The notes: generated by a model not told the origin, from the sequence alone. DNA of 64,000 nt from Serripes groenlandicus (GCA_031761405.1 JASEVX010000001.1:42169359-42233358), one strand, 5' to 3'. Positions 54,501-60,198 are shown, counted from the stretch's first letter. Program-made: numbers and translations.

Positions 54501-56087
54501 CTCTTAATAATCCTTCAATTTTTTTATATTTTCTATACAGAAAATCTCTATACATGAAAGTATAATTTTTTAATAGAGTTGAAAAGATAGTGACTAATTG
54601 AAAATGTGCAATTTCTCCTTTTGCCATAATGATTACAAAAATGATATGCTGCAGACTTAACCCTTTCCCTCATATATACACTTTCTGACACCTATGCAGC
54701 AGACGACTTTTGAAAACATTGTGGCTAAAGAAGAAATTGCTCATAATGAGCAATTTCTCCTTTTGCCAAAAAGCTTTCAACTCTATTCAGTTATAATAAT
54801 TTAATTTACAGAGATTTTCCATATTTTTGTCTAAATGTTTTCAAAGTCGTATGATGCAGATGTGTTGTATGTGGGAGGGAGTTAACAAGAAATTGCCCAC
54901 AATAAGCGTATTTTTATTTCCAGAGATTTTTCATATTGTTGTTGAGATGTTTTCAAACTATTTTGATGCTTCTTTGTCGTAATTGGCAAAAGATTAAACC
55001 AAACAACACTAAATAATTATTTAGGACATCAAAGAAAGGGGCAAAAGGACCATCTGCAAATGACAAGATAGAGCTAGTGTGTAATGAGGAAGAAATGGGT
55101 CAGACTACACCACCCTTGGTAGAAAGTGATGAAGAAAAAGATAGTGACACTGACAGTATTCCAGACCTTTCGAATGAACGGGGCGTTAGATTCCATCTGA
55201 AGAAGAAGAGTAAGAAAAGATTTTGATTTCCTAATGAAAAATAGAACAAAGATGAAAACAAAACAATTAAACTATAGATGCCTTAACCCTTTCCAACCTT
55301 CAGAAGCATTTTGACATATAAACAATATAGTGATTGAACTTGGTGCACATGAAATTCATTAAAGATATTCATGGTTTAAAAATAATGATTTTCTATTTTA
55401 TTTCCTTTTTCAACACAATTATTATACATGCACATGTATATATATATATATAAGTATGTAACACAAACTTTTGGATTCATAACCTAGATATACGCAGTTT
55501 TCAACATCATTTCAGATATATCACAGCAGCAGTTCACTTATTCATGATCCCTGGGTAAACATTAACCAGTACAAGGCTAGTAAATGTGCCTTGCTTAAGA
55601 GCACTCCACCATTACTGCTGTGACTGGGAATAAAATTCCCTGACACTAACCACTCGGCCATGACGAATCCTTTTTCTCACATATACGGTTTCTGACACAT
55701 CTGCAGCAGACGACTTTTGAAAACATTGTGGCAAAAGAAGAAATTGCTCATAATGAGCAATATTTCTTTTGCTACAAGGTTTTCAACCATATAATAGTAA
55801 TAATTAAACTGTAATTAATGGAGATTTTTCAAGCTTTTTGTCAATATGGTTTCAAAGTCGTCTGCTGCATATTTTTTTGTATGTTGGAAAGGGTTAATAA
55901 AATAGTAGATTAGTTGTCTTGTAACAAACACATATATATAATCCCAACATTTTCTTTCTGTCCAGGTCGTAAAAAGGTGGAAGTTTTGCTGCAACAGATG
56001 TTTGAGGGGGAGATCAATCCGGAAGAGGAAGATGACGAAGAAGATTTCATCAAACGAAGGAGTGCTACTCTGGACAATGTCACATGA
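26419..56087 (+). CDS. TPCN: Two-pore cation channel (TPC family), complete, 19 coding exons
   Basis: TPCs are two-repeat cation channels of endolysosomal or plasma membranes, working as dimers, gated by PI(3,5)P2, NAADP-binding partners or voltage. Nineteen exons join in frame to 2,667 nt, 888 residues. There is a polar N-terminus (1-130); S1 ~170-185; S4 with R264, R267, R270; filter I T349-A350-N351 in TTANNPDVMMP; S6 ~364-390. The linker has a degenerate EF-hand-like loop (458-469). Repeat II has S1 ~516-535, S4 ~598-618 (R605, R608, K611, R618), pore glycosylation sites at N668 and N683, filter II V713-N714-Q715 and S6 ~730-760. The tail is acidic. ATG 26419 follows an in-frame TAA at 26410-26412 and has A at -3 and G at +4. 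Voltage-sensor II and VNQWHVLSSGFV look more like TPC3 or TPC1 than TPC2; the paralogue is unresolved. Confidence 0.95.
27408..28021. mobile_element. ~614 bp element with ~80 bp imperfect inverted ends
   Basis: Left arm AATAATGACCGTAATG ... GTTACTATAAATAGCCTCT recurs inverted at the right end (27940-28020). TGTTAT occurs just outside both ends (27402-27407, 28022-28027), a possible 6 bp target duplication. It lies in TPC intron 1. Confidence 0.75.
28480..28740 (-). pseudogene. Non-LTR retrotransposon C-terminal remnant
   Basis: Minus-strand translation contains KLSNFRSSRHNLMIEKGRHL then a C-x2-C ... H ... C arrangement (FCFYCRKYD, ELHFVLDCKFYSDIR). This layout is common at the C-terminal end of invertebrate LINE open reading frames. 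No upstream reverse transcriptase domain is present. It lies in TPC intron 1, antisense to the gene. Confidence 0.6.
28829..29058 (+). mobile_element. Hairpin MITE, full length
   Basis: Both ends present; CTCATATAGACGCTTTCTGA subfamily. TPC intron 1. Confidence 0.9.
29290..29480 (+). mobile_element. tRNA-like SINE head, second type
   Basis: GTGCAAAGGTAGAGCGTTGT followed by GGTCCCGGGTTCGTGTCCCG resembles A and B boxes; then ATTTGGGATTTTTCCACACA and TCTACAGGAAGCTGACCTTC. It does not fold into a good tRNA cloverleaf by eye. Confidence 0.55.
29640..29855 (+). mobile_element. SINE body copy with decayed head
   Basis: TTCCTTCTTTGACGCTCAGG, GCAGTACTGGTAATTTATAC and AAAGCGGCGTAAAACACCGT show the shared 3' region. 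Confidence 0.65.
30434..30705 (+). mobile_element. tRNA-derived SINE
   Basis: Head CCGCCTCAGTGGTGTAGTAT with a box B-like GGATTCGATCCC; body with TGGCTTCCCTCC, GACTGACTGGTTGGTGTCAG and GGACCAGTAGTACTGGCATT; 3' end GCGTAAAACACCAACCAATC. The most complete SINE in the window; TPC intron 1. Confidence 0.85.
30799..31042. mobile_element. Fold-back MITE, GAGCCGTTCC family
   Basis: Both ends present (ATATGAGCCGTTTCACGAGA and TCGTGGAACGGCTTATAT), with a GTCCGCGCATGCTCATCC stem inside. TPC intron 1. Confidence 0.9.
32181..32263 (+). CDS. TPCN: TPC coding exon 2
   Basis: CTTTCAG acceptor. Encodes LLLAETLIRDADGGRNFLYK, the helical segment before S1, comparable to VVFIEDAIQYRSI in TPC2. Donor CAG|GTAATT. 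Confidence 0.93.
32411..32590 (+). mobile_element. Hairpin MITE, right end lost
   Basis: CTTTCCCTCATATAGACG start, GGCCAAAGGTGAATTTGCTC hairpin, TCGTCTGCTGCA near the end. TPC intron 2. Confidence 0.75.
32630..33393 (-). mobile_element. Tandem-core repeat element (copy 5), inverted, upstream of TPC exon 3
   Basis: Read on the minus strand it has the CATGATG..GCTCACC-like head (at 33350-33390) and cores with AACAATCTTGGTAAAAGGCC and GGCCTTTCGGTTGCAGACAA. Its head end is 29 bp from exon 3. TPC intron 2. Confidence 0.7.
33422..33542 (+). CDS. TPCN: TPC coding exon 3 (IS1)
   Basis: Encodes RFYILYHKWYFRWTLYSFIL then NMCLAFMENP, the first membrane segment. GTTTCAG acceptor, TGG|GTAGGA donor. Confidence 0.94.
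33824..34062. mobile_element. Fold-back MITE, GAGCCGTTCC family
   Basis: ATGAGCCGTTCCACGAGAAA at the left, TCTCGTGGAACGGCTCATAT at the right. Internal deletion near GTCCGCGCAGAGGGATAGAG. TPC intron 3. Confidence 0.9.
34303..34502 (+). mobile_element. Hairpin MITE, degenerate, 42 bp before TPC exon 4
   Basis: CAACCCTTTCCCACTTGCAG start; GTCTGTTGAAAATG marks the decayed right part. Confidence 0.7.
34545..34673 (+). CDS. TPCN: TPC coding exon 4 (IS2 and start of IS3)
   Basis: Forty-three codons; LEATCLAFFIARVIHL forms S2 and NIVVIGLIA begins S3. TTTACAG acceptor, GCA|GTAAGA donor. Confidence 0.94.
34727..34946 (+). mobile_element. Hairpin MITE (CCCACTTGCAG subfamily)
   Basis: CCCACTTGCAGACGCATTCC, GCAGCAGACGACTTTTGAAA, right end GTGGAAATAGGTTAA. 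54 bp after TPC exon 4. Confidence 0.85.
35879..36108 (+). mobile_element. Hairpin MITE, full length (CCCACGTG subfamily)
   Basis: TTAACCCTTTCCCACGTGTA to GTGGGAAAGGGTTAA, with both CTGCAG motifs intact. TPC intron 4. Confidence 0.9.
36349..36526 (-). mobile_element. Hairpin MITE, degenerate, adjoining TPC exon 5
   Basis: TTAACCTTTTTCAACATAC start, ATGACGGAAATGCTTAA end. Its end lies 26 bp before exon 5. Confidence 0.7.
36552..36674 (+). CDS. TPCN: TPC coding exon 5 (IS3-IS4)
   Basis: LTILDMISYIIW completes S3. RWSRPLRALYII is the first voltage-sensor helix with three arginines. CATACAG acceptor, CAG|GTAATG donor. Confidence 0.94.
37195..37740 (+). repeat. Degenerate interspersed repeat in TPC intron 5
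   Basis: AACTCCACTGGCGAAAAGCC, GGTGGAGATTATGTCATGGC and a GTCCGTCGTGCGTGCGTCC tract resemble the microsatellite-bearing elements elsewhere in the window; the right part has two similar ~130 bp segments. Boundaries uncertain. Confidence 0.5.
37842..37960 (+). CDS. TPCN: TPC coding exon 6 (S4-S5 linker and IS5)
   Basis: IRRAFRNIRRTVPEI is the basic S4-S5 linker, where PI(3,5)P2 binds in characterised TPCs. VLVLFIMIVLLFSLLAF is S5. TTATAG acceptor, AAG|GTAAGA donor. Confidence 0.94.
38644..38745 (+). CDS. TPCN: TPC coding exon 7 (pore loop, selectivity filter I)
   Basis: Encodes DSFWDLYVLVTTANNPDVM, with the TAN filter-I triad identical to characterised TPCs. Potential glycosylation site NGS at residue 328. 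TTTACAG acceptor, AAT|GTAAGT donor. Confidence 0.96.
40575..41761. mobile_element. 1,187 bp terminal-inverted-repeat element built from GATATC palindromes
   Basis: Ends are inverted copies beginning ATGAGGCGCCGTTTTACTAT, flanked by an exact 8 bp duplication AGAACTGT (40567-40574 and 41762-41769). Inside, ~250 bp units starting TATGAGTCGCCG (near 40839, 41093, 41340, 41448) repeat. Each is made of GATATCAGGAATTCGATTTT blocks in both orientations. No coding capacity. Length of duplication would suit hAT or a related superfamily, but the ends are not hAT-like. Confidence 0.85.
41893..42663. mobile_element. 771 bp element with CATGCTTACCAACC ends
   Basis: The 14 bp inverted ends CATGCTTACCAACC and GGTTGGTAAGCATG are flanked by ACTTACA on both sides (41886-41892, 42664-42670). 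It contains a 51-base A run and CTCACGATCGTG-type inverted motifs near the right end. No coding sequence seen; probably a non-autonomous DNA transposon. Confidence 0.75.
42503..42553 (+). repeat. Poly-A run (51 bases)
   Basis: Uninterrupted A tract inside the 41893-42663 element; its length may be uncertain in the assembly. Confidence 0.9.
42754..42880 (+). CDS. TPCN: TPC coding exon 8 (IS6)
   Basis: Begins MMPAYDYSKWYAIFFFIYLI and continues VFMSIVLAAIYNTY, the first pore-lining S6. CTTCAAG acceptor, AAG|GTAAGA donor. The 4 kb intron before it is filled by the minisatellite and two inserted elements. Confidence 0.95.
42941..43150 (+). mobile_element. tRNA-derived SINE, 60 bp after TPC exon 8
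   Basis: Head CTGTAGTGTAGTGGTATG with GAGTTTGATCCC; body AATGGCTTCCCTC and TTGGTGTCAG; the 3' end is truncated. Confidence 0.78.
43751..43952 (+). CDS. TPCN: TPC coding exon 9 (I-II linker)
   Basis: Charged linker (FNKRKKLRGAFQIL) ending MTILDAEGSGNI, the first part of an EF-hand-like loop finished in exon 10. CTATTAG acceptor, TAA|GTATGC donor. Confidence 0.93.
44630..44858 (+). mobile_element. Hairpin MITE, full length (CCCACTTGCAG subfamily)
   Basis: TTAACCCTTTCCCACTTGCA; hairpin GTGGCAAAAGGAGAAATTGC followed by four bases and its inverse. 51 bp before TPC exon 10. Confidence 0.9.
44910..45054 (+). CDS. TPCN: TPC coding exon 10 (I-II linker)
   Basis: Encodes KNNFLNLINLLMVPVSEVME through NFLKICVRHK. 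ATTTCAG acceptor, TAA|GTAAGT donor. A hairpin MITE ends 51 bases before the exon. Confidence 0.93.
45908..46072 (+). CDS. TPCN: TPC coding exon 11 (IIS1-IIS2)
   Basis: FFRIFFDVMIFVNAWFIGF is IIS1. FLSIFLIEIILKLYVYGPVE includes S2 and the family motif GPVE. ATTCCAG acceptor, CAT|GTAAGT donor. Confidence 0.95.
46094..46325 (+). mobile_element. Hairpin MITE, degenerate
   Basis: Hairpin arms around 46150-46205 and an AAATTCTCTGCTTCAGATTT right part; ends decayed. 22 bp after TPC exon 11. Confidence 0.7.
46669..46733 (+). CDS. TPCN: TPC coding exon 12 (IIS3)
   Basis: Sixty-five bases encoding FDFLVIVGAFIATAIESVEG. TTATTAG acceptor, ATG|GTAACA donor. Confidence 0.93.
46777..46995 (-). mobile_element. 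Hairpin MITE (CCCTCAT subfamily)
   Basis: TTAACCCTTTCCCTCATCTA to GAGGGAAAGGGGTAA; spacer first. 44 bp after TPC exon 12. Confidence 0.88.
47010..47180 (+). mobile_element. Hairpin MITE, internally deleted
   Basis: TTAACCCTTTAACACATACA start; only the right hairpin arm and spacer remain. Confidence 0.7.
47245..47446 (-). mobile_element. Hairpin MITE, shortened
   Basis: TTAACCCTTTCCCTTATACG to GAGTGAAAGGGTTAA; a deletion removes the second CTGCAG. Confidence 0.85.
47525..47679 (+). mobile_element. Hairpin MITE, hairpin deleted
   Basis: AACCCTTTCCCACCTGCAGA then directly the spacer; ends GGAAAGGGTTAA. Third MITE in a row within TPC intron 12. Confidence 0.8.
47909..47990 (+). CDS. TPCN: TPC coding exon 13 (IIS4 voltage sensor)
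   Basis: Encodes LDVLLILRVMRLIKFFGSIQ with basic residues spaced by three (R605, R608, K611), then R618. TATACAG acceptor, AAG|GTAGGA donor. Confidence 0.94.
48090..48322. mobile_element. Fold-back MITE, GAGCCGTTCC family, truncated on the right
   Basis: GAGCCATTCCAAGAGAAAAC start; GGCATGCTTAGGCTGATCTG followed at once by GTCGTGGAACAGCTCA, so ~40 bases are missing. TPC intron 13, 100 bp after exon 13. Confidence 0.85.
48673..48849 (-). mobile_element. Hairpin MITE, shortened
   Basis: TTAACACTTTCTTATATAT to TGTGGGAAAGGGTTAA; one hairpin arm is lost. Preceded at 48480-48620 by another decayed copy. Confidence 0.75.
48910..49143 (+). mobile_element. Hairpin MITE, full length
   Basis: TTAACCCTTTCCCTCATATA to GAGGTAAAGGGTTA. 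TPC intron 13. Confidence 0.9.
49683..49752 (+). CDS. TPCN: TPC coding exon 14 (IIS4-S5 linker)
   Basis: Encodes FKVILMTIVNIIPSIGTYGG then VMF. TTTTCAG acceptor, TTT|GTAAGT donor. A hairpin MITE starts 12 bases after the exon. Confidence 0.94.
49764..49990 (-). mobile_element. Hairpin MITE starting 12 bp after TPC exon 14
   Basis: TTAATCCCTTTTTCCCACAT start, GCAAAAGGAGAAATTGCTCA hairpin, GTGGGAAAGGGCTAA end. Another decayed copy follows at 50000-50216. Confidence 0.85.
50279..50623. mobile_element. 345 bp MITE with ACGGTGG ends and GTGCGCAC core repeats
   Basis: Inverted ends of ~40 bp: ACGGTGGAACAGAGGTGACA on the left, and ACGGTGGCACAGAGGTGACA reading in from the right. The core is a run of ~20-23 bp units around GTGCGCAC, a self-complementary 8-mer, alternating with TAGTATCTC and its complement. 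It lies in TPC intron 14. No clear target duplication. Confidence 0.8.
51584..51812 (+). CDS. TPCN: TPC coding exon 15 (IIS5, pore turret, filter II)
   Basis: Encodes YYLFAIIGMEMFHG, turret glycosylation sites NTS and NGT, cysteines C677 and C693, then FVILFELTVVNQWH with filter II VNQ. ATTTCAG acceptor. No GT donor in the right phase exists: the exon ends CAT G and the intron begins ATATCCTTTT, a U12-type donor. An open frame runs on to 51904 but only translates the microsatellite. Confidence 0.93.
51813..51822 (+). other. U12-type (AT-AC) 5' splice site of TPC intron 15
   Basis: ATATCCTTTT agrees with the minor-spliceosome donor consensus RTATCCTTT. It is the only site here giving the phase needed by exon 16. 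Confidence 0.88.
51827..52316 (+). repeat. ATC/TCA microsatellite with embedded ~70 bp minisatellite units
   Basis: Runs of TCA and ATC begin 14 bases after the U12 donor. In the middle and right half, units containing AGTTACCATTATAAAGATC, CAATAGCTTCTTATTCATC and ACCACC recur three to four times. Long open frames on both strands here (runs of I/S or M) are repeat artefacts. Confidence 0.93.
52344..52385 (+). pseudogene. Duplicated 3' end of TPC exon 15 inside intron 15
   Basis: About 39 of 42 bases equal 51766-51807 (CTTTGTTATACTGTTTGAG and GAATCAATG). The copy stops just before GCATG and the U12 donor, so it cannot serve as an alternative exon end. It lies on the far side of the ATC microsatellite. 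Confidence 0.85.
52425..52622 (-). mobile_element. Hairpin MITE, degenerate, in the U12 intron
   Basis: AAATCTGCAGCAGACGAATT, a partial hairpin and GTTGTCTGCTGCAGATGCGT; the terminal TTAA motifs are decayed. Confidence 0.75.
52646..52846 (-). mobile_element. Hairpin MITE, just upstream of the U12 branch site
   Basis: TTAACCCTTTCCCACATACA to TGTGGGAAAGGGTTAA; one hairpin arm is missing. Its right end is ~45 bp from TATCCTTAAC. Confidence 0.88.
52891..52909 (+). other. U12-type branch site and AC acceptor of TPC intron 15
   Basis: TATCCTTAAC (52891-52900) matches the U12 branch consensus TTCCTTAAC at 8 of 9 core positions. The acceptor dinucleotide AC is at 52908-52909, 10 nt after the likely branch A, within the short spacing typical of U12 introns. 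Confidence 0.86.
52910..53000 (+). CDS. TPCN: TPC coding exon 16 (start of IIS6)
   Basis: With the AC acceptor the junction reads NQWHVLSSGFVFV, the same spacing from filter tryptophan to glycine as NWYIIMEG in human TPC1. LYFFAFHMVCVVIVM begins S6. Donor GAA|GTAAGT. A second acceptor, CTCAG at 52917-52921, would remove VLSS in frame. Confidence 0.9.
53549..53665 (+). CDS. TPCN: TPC coding exon 17 (end of IIS6, proximal tail)
   Basis: NIFVAFILEAFIMEYSLQQK matches the strongly conserved FVAFILEAF at the TPC1/TPC3 S6 end, then ESKIKALGLGIG. CTTACAG acceptor, ACA|GTAAGT donor. Confidence 0.95.
54657..54885 (+). mobile_element. Hairpin MITE, full length
   Basis: TTAACCCTTTCCCTCATATA, intact hairpin, GGGAGGGAGTTAA. 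A decayed copy lies immediately before it (54440-54656). TPC intron 17. Confidence 0.9.
55025..55209 (+). CDS. TPCN: TPC coding exon 18 (C-terminal tail)
   Basis: Sixty-one codons of charged sequence, with SDEEKDSDTDSIPDLS then VRFHLKKK. TATTTAG acceptor, AGA|GTAAGA donor. Not conserved to my eye; supported by frame and splice signals. Confidence 0.88.
55500..55667 (-). mobile_element. SINE of the 59833 family, minus orientation
   Basis: ATGATCCCTGGGTAAACATT, TGTGCCTTGCTTAAGAGCAC, TCCACCATTACTGC and CACTAACCACTCGGCCATGA are the inverse of that family. TPC intron 18. Confidence 0.78.
55668..55897 (+). mobile_element. Hairpin MITE, inserted next to a SINE end
   Basis: CTTTTTCTCACATATACG start, CTGCAGCAGACGACTTTTGA, right end TTGGAAAGGGTTAA. 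68 bp before TPC exon 19. Confidence 0.85.
55966..56087 (+). CDS. TPCN: TPC coding exon 19 (last exon, stop)
   Basis: RKKVEVLLQQMFEGEINPEE, then an acidic run and RRSATLDNVT, ending TGA at 56085-56087. TGTCCAG acceptor. Part of this exon and its 3' UTR is duplicated at 56354-56515. Confidence 0.92.
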
Positions 56088-56353
56088 TAATATCACAGGG
56101 GACACGCCGTCTGGATAACTGGGACCCTTTTCAACAACAATTCTAAACCACATATAAACCACTTATTCTATAAATTTAAAGAATATTCTTTGTTTCAAAG
56201 TAACACATCTTTTGATTGACCAAATCATAATGGCTTAGCCATAAGAAATTGTGTACTTAGATTAATATTTAGAATTATATTTACCTTGAATTAGCTAAAT
56301 TCACTAAGTTAAAATATTTTTGATATGCATCTTTTGATTGACTAAATTATAAT

Positions 56354-56515
56354 GGAACAGATGTTTGAGGCCGGGGGGAAATCAATCCAGAAGAGGAAGA
56401 TCAAGACGAGGATTTCATCAAACGAAGGAGTTTTACTCTGGACAATGTGCAATAATATTATCACAAGGGCCACGCCCCAACAGTAACTGGGACCCTTTTC
56501 AACAACAAGTTCTAG
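56354..56515 (+). pseudogene. Tandem duplicate of TPC last exon and 3' UTR, frameshifted
   Basis: Closely copies 55991-56147: the MFE-encoding start, GAAGAGGAAGAT, TTCATCAAACGAAGGAG, CTCTGGACAATGT and CTGGGACCCTTTTCAACAAC all recur. An insertion of about five bases after GAGG breaks the frame and the stop region differs. There is no acceptor with a pyrimidine tract. It lies in the likely 3' UTR or just past the gene. Confidence 0.85.
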
Positions 56516-56588
56516 TCTTCCAGTTGTTTACCTAATCTGTCTCAGTTGTTCTCTGCCTGGAAGTTGAATTTCATCCTTTTCCATAAAT

Positions 56589-56818
56589 ATAATCCCTTTC
56601 CTACCTGCAGATGCATATTAAAGCATTTGCAGCAGACGACTTTTGAAAACATTGTGGCCAAAGGTGAAATTGCTCATGGTGAGCAATTTCTCTTTTGACC
56701 ACAATGTTTTCAATTTTATTTAACAATTAGGCTATCTTTTATGAAGATTTTTCAGGTTTTTGTCACTATATTTTCAAAGTAGTCTACTGCGGATTTGTTG
56801 TATGTGAGAAAGGGTTAA
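56589..56818 (+). mobile_element. Hairpin MITE downstream of the TPC stop
   Basis: ATAATCCCTTTCCTACCTGC to GTGAGAAAGGGTTAA, with hairpin GGCCAAAGGTGAAATTGCTC. Confidence 0.88.
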
Positions 56819-57475
56819 GAAAGCCTAACATGCAATGGAGTAAAACAATATATACCAGGTAATGAAAAATGTTGTGAAAAGTTGTGAATATTTTATTCCT
56901 GTATAAAGTCTCTATGGAAAAGCATTTTTGCAAATAGTTCTTTCAAAGGATATAGGTATACTTCTGATAATGTTTCTCATATTCAATTTACATGTATATA
57001 AAACGAAGTGAAAATAAATAATATCTTACAAACTTACTTTGATTCTTTGATATACCATGGTGTTCAGAGGGTTTTGCATGCCATTATGTCAGTAAGTGCA
57101 GGTGTCACAGATAGACGAATGGGAATGGTCCTTTTGTCTCACTCCCACAGTCATGGCTGGCATCAAACAAGAGTGCTTGATGCTCGTTTCATTTTATGCT
57201 TTTATGCTTTATTAATTTTAAATGAATAATCTTCAAATTCTGAATGAATATTTAAGTAGTATAATAACCTTACAAAATTGCTATTTTTAAAGTATCAAAA
57301 CAAGATTTACCATGTGGAAATAAATCTGAAGTTCATATACAAAATGTACATGATAAGTAAGATCTTTAAGTTGGAAAGATGGCTGTCACAATATGTCAAG
57401 ATCATAAGCTGCGTCTTGTGTATTGACAGCCAAATGAAATAAACAGATTGGTGCCTGTTAACAATCACTATATAT

Positions 57476-57705
57476 TTAACCCTTTCCCTCATACGACAAT
57501 TGTGCAGCAGACGACTTTGAACGTATTTTGTTAAAAAATAGAAAATCTTCATAATTGAATGGATAACCTATGACAAAAAGTGGAAAACATTGTGGCAAAA
57601 GGAGAAATTGCACGTTTTGTGCAATTTCTTCTTTTGTCACTATGTTTCCAAAAAGCCGTCTGCTGCAGAGGCGTCAGAAAGCGTCTATATGAGGGAAAGG
57701 GTTAA
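57476..57705 (-). mobile_element. Hairpin MITE, full length
   Basis: TTAACCCTTTCCCTCATACG to ATGAGGGAAAGGGTTAA; hairpin loop CACGTTTTGTGC. One of the best preserved copies. Confidence 0.92.
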
Positions 57706-57922
57706 CAAATCTATCACTTTTATCTAGAAAACATGGCTAGTTCAATATTGTAAGTTTCTGCACAATCAGTGGACGTATTTGTGTACAAAACATAGTTTTT
57801 AAAATATATTTAAGTCATTACTGAGCCCGACTGTTTGTTGCCCAAATAGGTTTGTTGTCCGAGAAGTAACTCTCAAGTATTAATGTTTTTCTCTGAATGT
57901 CAGAGTAAATATGGTTGAACTG

Positions 57923-58152
57923 TTAACCCTTCCCCTCATATAGACGCTTTCTGACGCCTCTGCAGCAGACAGCTTTTTGAAAACATAGTAACAAAAGAAG
58001 AAATTGCTCAAAATGAGCAATTTCTACTTTTGTCACAATGTTTTCCACTTTTAATCATAGGTTATCCATTCAATTATAGAGATTCTCTATTTTTTGACAA
58101 AATATGTTCAAAGTCGTCTGCTGCAGAATTGTCGTATGAGGTAAAGGGTTAA
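57923..58152 (+). mobile_element. Hairpin MITE, full length
   Basis: TTAACCCTTCCCCTCATATA to GAGGTAAAGGGTTAA. It lies only 217 bp from the copy at 57476-57705 and in the opposite orientation, so the two form a larger inverted pair. Confidence 0.92.
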
Positions 58153-58982
58153 TTATAATCTGTCGTTACAGACTGTTCACTGTGACAGATGCTTCAGAGC
58201 ACTGAATTGCATTATATCACCCTTATTTAGATGAATGTTGCTATCTCCTAGGATTATAATGGGAGCCCCCACTTAAATTGGCAAGAACATCTTTCCAGAA
58301 TATATTTATGACTGTAGTTTTGATTTTGGTGATATGTACACTCTATTCACAAACATTTATGGTTTACTTCCACCAAGACAGCAACAGCTTCTATAACTGC
58401 ATACTTTGATCTAATCTGTAACTGAATATAATGTATTTTCCCAATTTTTCTGTTTAGAAAAATAATCTTGAACCCCAAACATGATCCCAATATAAATTCT
58501 TTATAAATATGTATTACACGCTTAATGATTTGGTTACATTGTGTCAACTTTAACTAAATATATTGAGACTATCTTTCTATTTTTAGTAACAACCAGCTTT
58601 ACCTTGACCTAAGGAACGCAAAACACAATTCTATTTAAGATAATCTTAAATACTTACTTCAAACAAAATTAAGTTACATTATGTCAACTGGAATTCAAGA
58701 TATTGAATATATTATCGTTTTCCTATATCTAGAAAGTAACCTTGACCTTGACCCCAAGAGCTTCATAAATACTTCCTATACACTAATTTTGGTAGCATTA
58801 CGTCCACTTTTACAAAAATATTGTGTCATTAATTATTGAGTTTGAAATTTACAATAATCCAGTCAAAAGACATGATAAGGTTACGTAACTTGCAAAACTC
58901 TTCAAGTATTCAAAGGTTCAAAGTGGTAGCTTTAATAGTTTGCATATAAGTGACCTAAATGCTAAAATTAACCTACACAGCT

Positions 58983-59354
58983 AAAATGATGGCCCTGGAT
59001 CGCTCACCTGATTTTTTTTTATTTCACTTTAGCTATATAAGCCCCGCCCCCTGGCGGCCATAGTTTTCGACCAATCAACTTGGCTTGAAGGAATCTGATA
59101 GAAGGTCACCCTAGGAACATTTCTACAAAATTATTTGAAAATCGGCCAGACACTTCTGGAGGAGAAGATTTTTTAAGTTTTCACTATAGCCATATAAGGC
59201 AAAATAGCCCCGCTGAGAGGATGCTTTTTGTGAAGTTTCATCCCATTTGACCCACTGGTTACCGAGGAGAAGAAGTTGACGCACGGCGCACGCCGGACGC
59301 TGGACAAAAGGCGATCACAATAACTCACCTTGAGCAAAGCTCAGGTGAGCTAAA
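58983..59354 (+). mobile_element. Repeat element with the same head and tail modules but a different core (copy 4)
   Basis: Head ATGATGGCCCTGGATCGCTC; core with TAAGCCCCGCCCCCTGGCGG and GGTCACCCTAGGAACATTTC; GCGCACGCCGGACGCTGGAC; tail AAAAGGCGATCACAATAACT then TTGAGCAAAGCTCAGGTGAG. Confidence 0.8.
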
Positions 59355-59832
59355 AACAGTTCATCAGGTATTTCATAAATAGGAATGGTTTAAATCAAAA
59401 TTGACGACAGTTATATATAAATCCTTTATTTTGCTGCATGCATTTATAATATATGTGTATAAAGTCACAGAGTTATCAATTACACAAGTTACAGGTGACA
59501 CTCAACTCTTTACCTGCTCAACATGATAATAAATTTACACCTGTTAATCTTTTTTCAATTTCAGACATGTATAAGTGTTAGCCCCTTTCCCAAATACAAC
59601 AAATCCGACGACATTGAAAACAAAAATATGGAAATTTCTTTGAATGATAATCTAATTATTGTAAATACCGGTAGCTGAAAACGTTGTGGCAATAGCAAAA
59701 ATTGCTCATTGTCAGCTAGTTCTCCTTTTTCAACATGTTTTTCAAAAGTATTTTGCTGCAGATGAATTTATACATGTATGTGGAAAAGGCATACGGTAAA
59801 TAAATTTTAGTGTCATTTCTGTTTTATGATGT

Positions 59833-60055
59833 AGGAATCCGCTGTGGTCGAGTGGTTAGCATCGGGGATTTCGAAACCGGGTGTCCCGGGTTCGATCCCC
59901 AGTTGCGGCACTACGGTCATGGTGGAGTGCCCTTGGGCAAGGCACATTTTCTAGCCTAGTACTGGTTTGTTTACCCAGGGATCAAGAATAATTAAATTTA
60001 ATTGCGCGCTAAATGACCTTAGCTGTCGATGCGCCATAAAACAATATACATTCAT
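59833..60055 (+). mobile_element. tRNA-derived SINE, GTGGTCGAGTGGTTAGCAT family
   Basis: Head GCTGTGGTCGAGTGGTTAGC and CCGGGTTCGATCCCCAG (A and B boxes), then GGTGGAGTGCCCTTGGGCAA, CTAGTACTGGTTTG, TTTACCCAGGGATCAAGAAT and TGCGCCATAAAAC. The anticodon stem does not pair, so it is not a tRNA gene. Confidence 0.8.
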
Positions 60056-60198
60056 TCTGTTTTATGAGACACTTTAGTTCTGACCACATCTCTTTTTGCC
60101 GGGCACCAGGCAGGCATTCAGTACCATTACTTTACTACCTGGCAGCTCACAAACCAGCTTTATATAACCTTTGACCTCAGGTTGCCAATGTGGATGCC

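Noticed and set aside
59833..59910. tRNA gene (Ser/Leu-like head with A and B boxes)
   Set aside because: The anticodon stem does not pair and the sequence continues into a SINE body also found at 55,500 and 62,394.
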